A DNA stretch of 64,000 nucleotides from Schistosoma haematobium (taxonomy: Eukaryota > Platyhelminthes > Trematoda > Strigeidida > Schistosomatidae): NCBI RefSeq assembly GCF_000699445.3, contig NC_067198.1:23075536-23139535 (forward strand), in the 5' to 3' direction. Position 1 is the first letter of the stretch. Each line of letters begins with the position of its first letter. Below are positions 52,501-61,500 of the stretch, piece by piece. Below the pieces are notes generated by a model that searched no databases, had not been told where the DNA came from, and saw nothing but the letters and a program-made list of their open reading frames with translations. Both the position numbers and the translations under genes were made by a program.

Positions 52501-55500
52501 GGTTAGATGGAAGTAAGAAGCACAATAGGAAAAACTTTAGTATATTTATAGTTTTTCATGAGAAGATTTCTGGAGTGTTCTTCAAGTATCGACTATCGCT
52601 GGTTGGCTAATTCTTAGCCAATCAGCGTGCACCAAAGCAATCGTGCATTGAGCATGCTTCAATCCAATATATGTCCTGCTAACAACTTCATAGACCGAAA
52701 TCGCCTTTTTCTTTCACCACATTTTCCAAATATTACTTTTTGTTCTGTACATTCTTGTTTTGAATAGGTTGGTAGTCAGTGGTTTGCTTGGGTTTCACAT
52801 CACAAGGAATATGGTGTATTTGTTCACTTTCCTGCTGGAATATATGGTTTGGCACCGAAGCATCTTTTATCCGACTTTCGTACTCAGTCTAATACAAGCT
52901 GGAGTGAATTGTATCCAGTTGGTGCAACCGTAATTACGAAGATCGTTGAAGTTACTCCTGAAAAACGTCATTGTTTGATAAGCTTGAAAATGTTTGATAT
53001 ATACAATGCTAAAGAATATTATGTTGGTGAGGCGATACATTCACTAAACTACTATTTAACTGAAAGGGAATGGATTTCGCAGAAACGTAAGGAATTTATT
53101 TCATAAACCACTAAAAAAATTAAGGGGAGTATATAATAACATATATTCTGAAACTAATAATTCGGGATGTAGATAATAATATTAAATGTAAAGGACGCAT
53201 GTGGTATTAAATTGTTTGAAGTGTTGTTCAAGATTTTTTCAGTAGTACATTTCTCACATGGTTGCAGTAATAAAGGGCGTCATCCGGTAACTACTAATTC
53301 GTTTTAAGTGGACATCCTGTTGATATATGCACAGTGTATTTAAGGTCATTTCCAATGCCATAACAGATTGATTATTCTCATCCAGAACTAGAGAAAATAA
53401 AATGGAAACAGAAACCACGGAACAATAAAAGGTCAGTCAGTTATTCACTCAGGTCTACCATAATACATGTAGCAAGTTATTTTAAGATCTACTGTTCGGG
53501 TTAAATATTATTAAAATTAGTTAAGGTTACCAGTGACCACGTTAGTGTATAGTATCTTCAGGTAGTGAGGTGTAATTGAAGAGGTCAGTGGTAAAAACGA
53601 TCGAGATCCTATAATCTCACTTGTGGAATGAAATGTACTTACAGATGTAAGCACATTTAAATAAGCATCCCCACAGCGAACAAAGGATGGAGATGATTTT
53701 ATCTCACGGATAGATTGTGGTAAATTATTCCAGTGTTTCGAAAATTTACTGGTAAAGTAATTCATATGGATAGATTTAGAATGAGTTTGTCCCACTAGTG
53801 ACAAAGAGTTATAGATGCTGTAACTAGGAGTTTCTGCATATTGAATTACTTCATTGTATGTAAAAAATAATTTATTAATTATTTTGGAGAAAAAAATCAG
53901 ATTTAGTCTCCTCTTCCATAAACGGTCGAGTCCAAATTTATTCTGAATTTGTAATTTAAGGTATATATATATCTTCCTAATCATATTTAACCCCATTCTT
54001 TCATTGAATATACCTTTATATCACTCTTTTTAAGCAAATTTCTTATTCATTTATTTAATTCACCCGATATCTTAGACGAACTATTAGGTTCTTTTCGTAT
54101 TGGTGATCATGTTCATTTCAAAGTTGAAGAAGTGGAAAATTCCGTAATTTTTGGTAAGGCAAGTAAACTATCAGAGAAAAATCCCACTAAGCAACACACA
54201 TGGGTGCCAGCTATGGTTTATGTGGCAAATTCAAATAATACGGATTGTGTAGTTTCTCAGACCTACTCAGGTATTGTATGCTTTATTGATCATGAGCAAT
54301 CACGGTTGGAAATTGTCTTATCCTCCTGGTTGATGAACAGTATAAATACGAGAAAAGAGAATATATCTAGTTGTTTAAAACAGAAACAACAAATATCATC
54401 TGTTGTACTGGCATATCGAAATCGTGACGTAGTTGTTCTTGGTTTACGTGGTCATGCAGCTGGGCTGTTAGGTGTTCTACCAGCGAGACGTACATTCAAT
54501 GATGTAGTGGGTGGGAATGCTTGGGTTGTTGGTCAACGAAATAAAATAACTTTTAGACAGTGAGTAAATCTTTTATGTACATGTCTATGTCAACATTTTC
54601 CAATATTTTAGATACTTTTACGAAAATGGTTATCATTTTCATAGGTTACTGGAAAATTGTGATGAGTTTTTCTTGAATGTTCATAACTATCCCAGAAATT
54701 CAAAGCACAAAATTCATTGATGCTCTCAACTCACTTTCTAAAATATTTCCATAATACATTCACTAGTCATTTTCAGTATGTTGTTAGGTTGCCGAGTAAC
54801 TGTGTATAAATAAAATGAATGTTATCTGACTAACAATGTGAAATTATCATGTTTTTATTTATTTGGTCGGAATCGGAAGCATTTTGTATGAAAGTATTTC
54901 AAAATCTTGGATCACCTATTTTTTGAAGAAAAATTTCAATCGAATAAAACTCTCCTTTAATCAATCATATAAAAATTTATTTAATAGATGCTTAGATAAT
55001 TAGATTAACAAAAATGTTTAACACTATCATCTGCTTCCTTTGGTTATTTGAAATAAGAAGCTCAGTAAACTTGATGGTTATATTTTCCACCATACCTTAT
55101 CCTACTTATAAGTAGTAAAAAAACTATGTACTAATTAATTTTGTTTTATCGGCGAACAACCTTTATTTACATAAAATAATATATATATTCAATATTTACT
55201 TTATTAATAGTAACGAGATGCTTGGCGCATTTATACTGACACATTAAATGGTTTTCATATCTGAACACTGAGCAATAAAATACGAATAAGTGCTAACCTT
55301 CATTGATCAGAAACTTACTAATGAAATCATAACTACAAATCATTGCTTCTCTGAAATTTATGATTAGTTTAACACTTTCTGGGCTAATAATAGTATTTTC
55401 GTAATAACTATTGTACTAGATGTGCACATTTTATTCATTTTAAAACGATTTCTTCATTCCCTTTAACTTCTGTCCAACTTATCTGGGCTACTAGAAATAA

Positions 55501-58500
55501 AAGTATGGTGTCAGGAAAACACTAAAGATTATTAGTTCCTTATTGACAATCTTTGGAGGATCCTTTAACTCTTTAATGAACATTTTGATAGACAAGTCAA
55601 CTGATTTTTAGTAGATTTACGTGAACAAAAAGAATCTCAGGTTCTACGTTGTGTATGACTAACTGACTGATTCATTGGGTTTTCATAGATTGACTTTATG
55701 TGTTCTTATTTATTTATTTGTTTATATAAATTTTGGTACAAAAGGGCATCGAACACATATGCGCCCCACAAGTCATTTTATTTGTATGTGGGCTATGATA
55801 CTGCCCGGGTGCCCAAACCGAGGCAAGTGGGTTTTTAGGCGGCCACGCCCGGAGCCTTCGACATAAAGGTCTGATCCACAAGGCAGTGGAGCAACGTCAG
55901 GAGATGCAGTCCCATGGTAGCTGATGACCAACAATATTTTCATATGCCTTTTGCTCCCTCAGGATCCTGTCGCCCATGTGCACCATTTGTTTGGAATCAA
56001 CGTTTTCCAACTCCCCTAGGTAGACTCTCCATATCCACCAACCCGGTTAAAGCGCCGGATATTCGCTTTTGTCATCTCAATTTCGTAAACAAGACCCTCG
56101 TCGCGAGAAGGTAGTGAGTAGGACTGCTCTGGCAGTGCTTGTATGCATGTGGCCATGTGAGAGCAATTGGAGAGGGAGAGCCGGTTCTCTTCATCCTCGG
56201 CCGTATCAGTGGATTTTGTCGCAAGCAGTTAACTACTGTCTCTCAATAATTGCCTACCACCAACTATAATCTATGATATTAACGTGCTTTGTATGTATGT
56301 TTTTCAGTAGTATGTTATGTATTACACAATTCGTTCTACTATTTTTTTTATCTGGAACAAATTTTCTACATGCCAAATATTTACATAATTTAATTAGCCG
56401 TACTAAATAAATTGATCAGTATTGCGTAATTGAAACCAATGAAAATGAAGTCCACTATTATTTGTGAATTTGTTTATTTTTAATAAGAATACATGATATA
56501 TATGACTTTTCCAAAAAAAACTCTTATTTCTTCATTAATTTAATTACACTGGTTTGAACCGAATTAAATGAATGTCATCCTGTCTATTTTTTGTGCTTAA
56601 CTGATTTGAGCACGAAACTGCATATATATTTTGACAGTGAAATGTTACCTAGATTGTAAGCAAGATGACAAAAATTCTATGAAAAAATGAATTTATATTA
56701 TTCCACTTCAAGTGATATTTTTACCAGAATGGGTTTTGTGGAGAGTTTTAGAAATTTCACAGGTTGAAATCATGAGTCAGTTGAAGCTAGACCACCATTG
56801 AAAACCTAGAAGCACTGGACGGCCGTTTCGTCCTGGTATGGGACTCCTCAGCAGTGCGCACCCGCGATCTCGCATCACGCGGGGCTCGAACCCAGGACCT
56901 ACTGGCTCCGCGCGCGAGCACTTAACCACTAGACCACTGAGCCGGCGCCCGACGGTGTTAATGTCTAACTTCAACCAATCCACGAAGTTGCGCCAGTAGG
57001 TCCTGCGTGGTGCGAGATCGTGGATGCGCACTGCTGAGGAGTCCCATACCAGGACGAAACGGCCGTCCAGTGCTTCCAGGTTTTCAATGGTGGTCTAGCT
57101 TCAAGTGACTCATGATTTCAACCTGTGATATTTTTACATTGTCTTTTTACTTTTCTACTAATGCGATGTCAGTTAGGTTCATTCAATCCATTTAGCCAGG
57201 TGTTTACATTGTTTTTATATTTGTACGTCTTACAAAACTATTTATATAATATTTGGTACCCAGTCGTTTGAATGAAGTTAGTACCTATTATTAGCCTGAA
57301 TTGAAATCAAGCTATATATCAATTGCAATGATAGTTGTCAATCTTTTCATTATTAGATCATTCCAACAAGAAAACAGTTCAACGAAGTTGCAATTGTGTA
57401 CTTTAACAATTTATGATCCAATTGAAGATAATCAGATGAAGATGACTTCAGAGATACAAAATAACTCAACCAGTATAACTGATGAGGAAAACATTAGTGG
57501 CATATTAAATAAATCAAGTCTCGTTAATTTCCAAGCAGGTCAACAAATCTCTGATCTCTACTTTGTAAGTATTTCTTCTCAAACAGCATTTTTCGCTGTT
57601 GGCTCAATTAAAGGTCCACATGTATATTGTCATTTGATCAATTGGGATAATACTGTTAAATCTATCAGGGCATTTTCAAGTCATCCACCTGGGGCTGGTA
57701 CAAAAATTGAAAGGATTGCAACTGTTTTATTCTCTTACGTTGATGATAAACTAATTCTTAAACGTAAAAATACAGGATTTCGTTCGAAAATCTCAGAAAT
57801 CACCTTCCTTGGTAAGTATATTATGTCTTCTTTTTCACCCTAATTAATCAAATATATATTATGTATGATTTGTCGTTTATTTATTGGTTTAACATTCTAT
57901 AAAATCCTCAACTATTCATTTTGTTTATAATTAATGCCAACGGACTAAGGGAACGATTACTTAAATTTTAGTCCATGTTGATCTAACTAACAAGGTGTAC
58001 CGGTATTACAAATAGATCAACTAACAGGGAAAAGAGTATAAGGTATGGTACAACTAAGATCACTACTTAAAAGATTTCATTAGCAGATTCAAACATTTTC
58101 TTTGATTGCCTCACAGATTGTTTGTATAGTTTTTAATTTGATAAAATACAACATCAGAGATGGGTTCTTACCATGTTATGACTTTCATATCGCCTTAGCA
58201 TATGGCGAAGAATATGTAGTTATTGTGGGAGCTTTGTCAAATATTCACTCATTCGAAATGTCTGAACCTTTACTTTTTGTTAATATCTGTGTTCAGACGT
58301 CAATAAATTTTACCAAGTATTTTCTTTTGATAGTTTTTAATGTTTTCAGTCAAAAGATATTACAATTCTAAGCATTATCTCTTCACTAATTCAAACAATC
58401 CTTATCTTATTCTGGATATAACGTTGAAGGTCACGACTTTTCAGAAATGTGGAGATTATGTTTTCCGTTTTGCAAGTATTTTTTTTTCCAAAATTTGTTT

Positions 58501-61500
58501 GGTGCTTCCTAAATGGCTCTTCTTACCTCGATTGACCTTAGTGTTCTCCTATTGTTCTGGTTTTTCCTACTGTAGATTTTGTTCATCTTTTTCTATTTAT
58601 CACACAAAGGCAATATTAACATAGGACACATACTTTAGCATATAACCTTATGACTCATCTATATTTGTTTATAGTTTTTATTTTGGGCTAAAGTACAAAA
58701 TATAGTCGACATTTCATTTAGGTTTTTTTATTCTAAAGGTTTAACAATTAACTAGATTAATGACCTTCATACCATATTTGTGTTTGTATCTAAATAAGTT
58801 ATGCATTATCTTGTAAATTACAATTTCCATATTCAATATTAGTGTTCGTCGGTTTGTACATATTATAGTGTAGAGTTGATTTGAACTTAAAAAATACAGA
58901 AGTGTCTTCTTTTGTAGAACATCTTTGAGTTTATTGTTCTACAAAAGATTTTCCTCTTAAGCAACATTCTGTTTATTATCAGTAAACTTATCTGGATATG
59001 AGATTTCCGAAATTAAGTATGCAACTGTAATTTATGATTTTCATATAATACATTCTTAGCATGGATAGTAACTGAACAAGTGTGGTTGAAGCAAAATCTA
59101 TCATTATTCCGTAAACCATTGTAGAAGGAAGTGGAGATTTTCGGTGTTAAAATTGCTCAAACGAAATAAAAATGCGTCAATATTATGAAGGTAGATGACA
59201 CGAAAATTTCGATTGTTAAAATCAGTAAGTGGAATGCGAATTGTTAAATGAACACAATGATATGATGTGATTAGGGGGGATGTCTACTCACGAGATCAAA
59301 GTACTGGCTACAAGACTAATTTATGAACTAGGTAATCAGATTAAAGAAAGTGACTCTTGAATTTCGGCGCGTAATTCATCCCTTCATGCAGTCAGATAAC
59401 ACTTTGGCCTTACAACCACTGTCATTTTGTAATGAAAACGCCAAATCTAAGTTCTAACTTCTACTCTTAGTTTTAATTCCTCACATTAATTCATGGCTTT
59501 ATTTCGATCCTAGTAAGTGGTCGACGTTTTCAAGGCTACTTTAGTAGCTCTGAAAGTTCATCCATAAAATATGGTCTGGCCAGCAGAATAAACACCAGTT
59601 ATCATAAGCGATTGGTGATAATAAGCTTGTACAGCACTCATTACTCAATCAATTAAAACCTGACTTCTAGACTTAATCTTTCTCATTGCATCAGTTATCA
59701 GTGTACATTTTTGAGGGAGTTTGATTACAGTTTTTATACAAGTAATTATCTGTTAGTTTACCTTCACTTCACTATAAATTATTATGTACCTTAAAATGAA
59801 TTATAATATAGATCTGATTGACTCATGTCACTGTGTGGAAGTATTCATCTTCTGACATTGGTTTCGTTTTGTTGTGTTCGGTGTTTTGTTTCTTTTGATT
59901 TTCCAATATAAGTTTGTTAAAGATTTTTATACTGAACATCACCTTGAAAAAATTTATTTGTCTACTAAATGAAATTAATCCATAACATTTTCGAGGTGAT
60001 TAATTACCCTACTATTAATTAAATCAAAAACACTTAGTCATACTCCACTTACTTTTATTTCAACAGCTAATTGTATTATTTTTTATAGTTCACTATCTCA
60101 CAACTTGATAGGCCAAACGGTCACTGTTATTTATGGGTTACTAGAGTTGTTTACTGTGGCTTTTTAATTACAATGATCGATTATTATCCCTATTTATGGT
60201 AATAATATGCTTTTTCATAATCTCATAGATAAACCCAAAGTATCCGTTGGACAGGTAGTCTGCGCACAGGTATCCCGTTTAAAATCTGACTATTGGACTG
60301 TATTTCTACCTGGTCGTGCTAGTGGACGTTTGCATGTTACTGATATGAATTATTCAGATTTAGATGTTAAGCCATTGGATTTAACTGAAACGTCTAATGA
60401 TTCTGCGTTATCGTCTTCATCATCAAGAATTTTTAATATTCACGAAAACTCGAACCAAATAAAAGCACATTATTTCATTACTTGTCGAATTGTGGATCAA
60501 TGCCAAAATGTCAATACAAATTCTGATGATATCTTTGATACCAACGATACCAATGAAGTTATATATTTCGTCTCTAATAAAGTTAAACTCTTGTAAGTAT
60601 ATTAGTATTTTTATTATAAGGTAGTTTTGTATAAATATTTGCAACGCTTCCTTAACAGAAAAAGCTCATTTGTCCGGTACTTGATTATAAGCCACATTAG
60701 GTTTAACTGTAAAGTACAAAGTACAATGTTTTCAGGAACACATATGATGAAGAGTACCGAGTACTTTTTTAAAAAATTTGTGAGGCATGTTTTTGGCATT
60801 TAAAATTTATTGAAAGTTTGAAATCCACCAAACATTTCTCAAACATGTTTGAAACATCCCTCTAAATAGATTATCCCCTAGTTCGAAACCGATACGAGAT
60901 AACGTGACTAGGGTAGTAAAAATAATAACTTGTTATCAAATTTAAAGAATTACAGTATCTGTTGAAAGTAGACTATTCTTTAGACATTTAGAAAACTACT
61001 TTTTTATTCGTCATAAAGTAGATGGACAGAGAGTGAATCGAACATAATTCACATAATCTAAAATGTTATTTCTCATTTCAGTGCTCTTCTTTTTTTATAT
61101 ACTCCTTTTCAGTGGTAACTCTTTTGATTGAATATCGTAATTTTTGATCAGTCCAACCATTCATTTTTGTTTGATTTAAACGTCTAGCTGTAGTGTATGC
61201 TTTATATATACTTTGGCTTACCCAGGACCTATAAAAATACTAATTTATTGTTGAAATCCAGTTGGAAGTTAGTCACAGTAGTTTCATTTTACTTGACATT
61301 CACCATCAACCTATCCTCAGTAATGTATTAATAGTTTATGAAAAAGTTATCATTTCCACATTTAAGTAATATATAGTTTTAAACAATTGATATTCGATTA
61401 AACTAAACAAATAATTAAATTATTGGAATATATTATTTAATTTTGCCAAGTATGATTACGTTGTATGTGTCTTGTGTCGCACGCTTTAAATTATGTTCTT

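Larger units (their letters stand above)
56755..57131. repeat. Head-to-head inverted pair of hammerhead SINEs (Smalpha type)
   Basis: The left arm (56755 to about 56940, read on -) and right arm (about 56989-57131, read on +) are copies of one element facing each other's 5' ends. Over about 140 bp the arms are nearly perfect inverted repeats, with outer ends TCACAGGTTGAAATC and GATTTCAACCTGTGA. The left copy keeps the tRNA-like 5' part; the right copy has lost part of it. The transcript of either strand would form a long hairpin. In RRP5 intron M-N. Confidence 0.88.

Noticed and set aside
55675..56269. Open frames of 63-66 codons on the + strand
   Set aside because: They lie in the dispersed retroelement copy, are not conserved in the sister copy at 45.5 kb, and are antisense to its reading direction.
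56777..57031. An 84-codon - strand frame over the SINE pair
   Set aside because: It falls wholly within the tRNA-like and hammerhead repeat, so it is non-coding.
58102..58624. Hydrophobic open frames in intron N-O
   Set aside because: No S1 similarity, no splice sites in the phase needed, and AT-rich intron-like composition.
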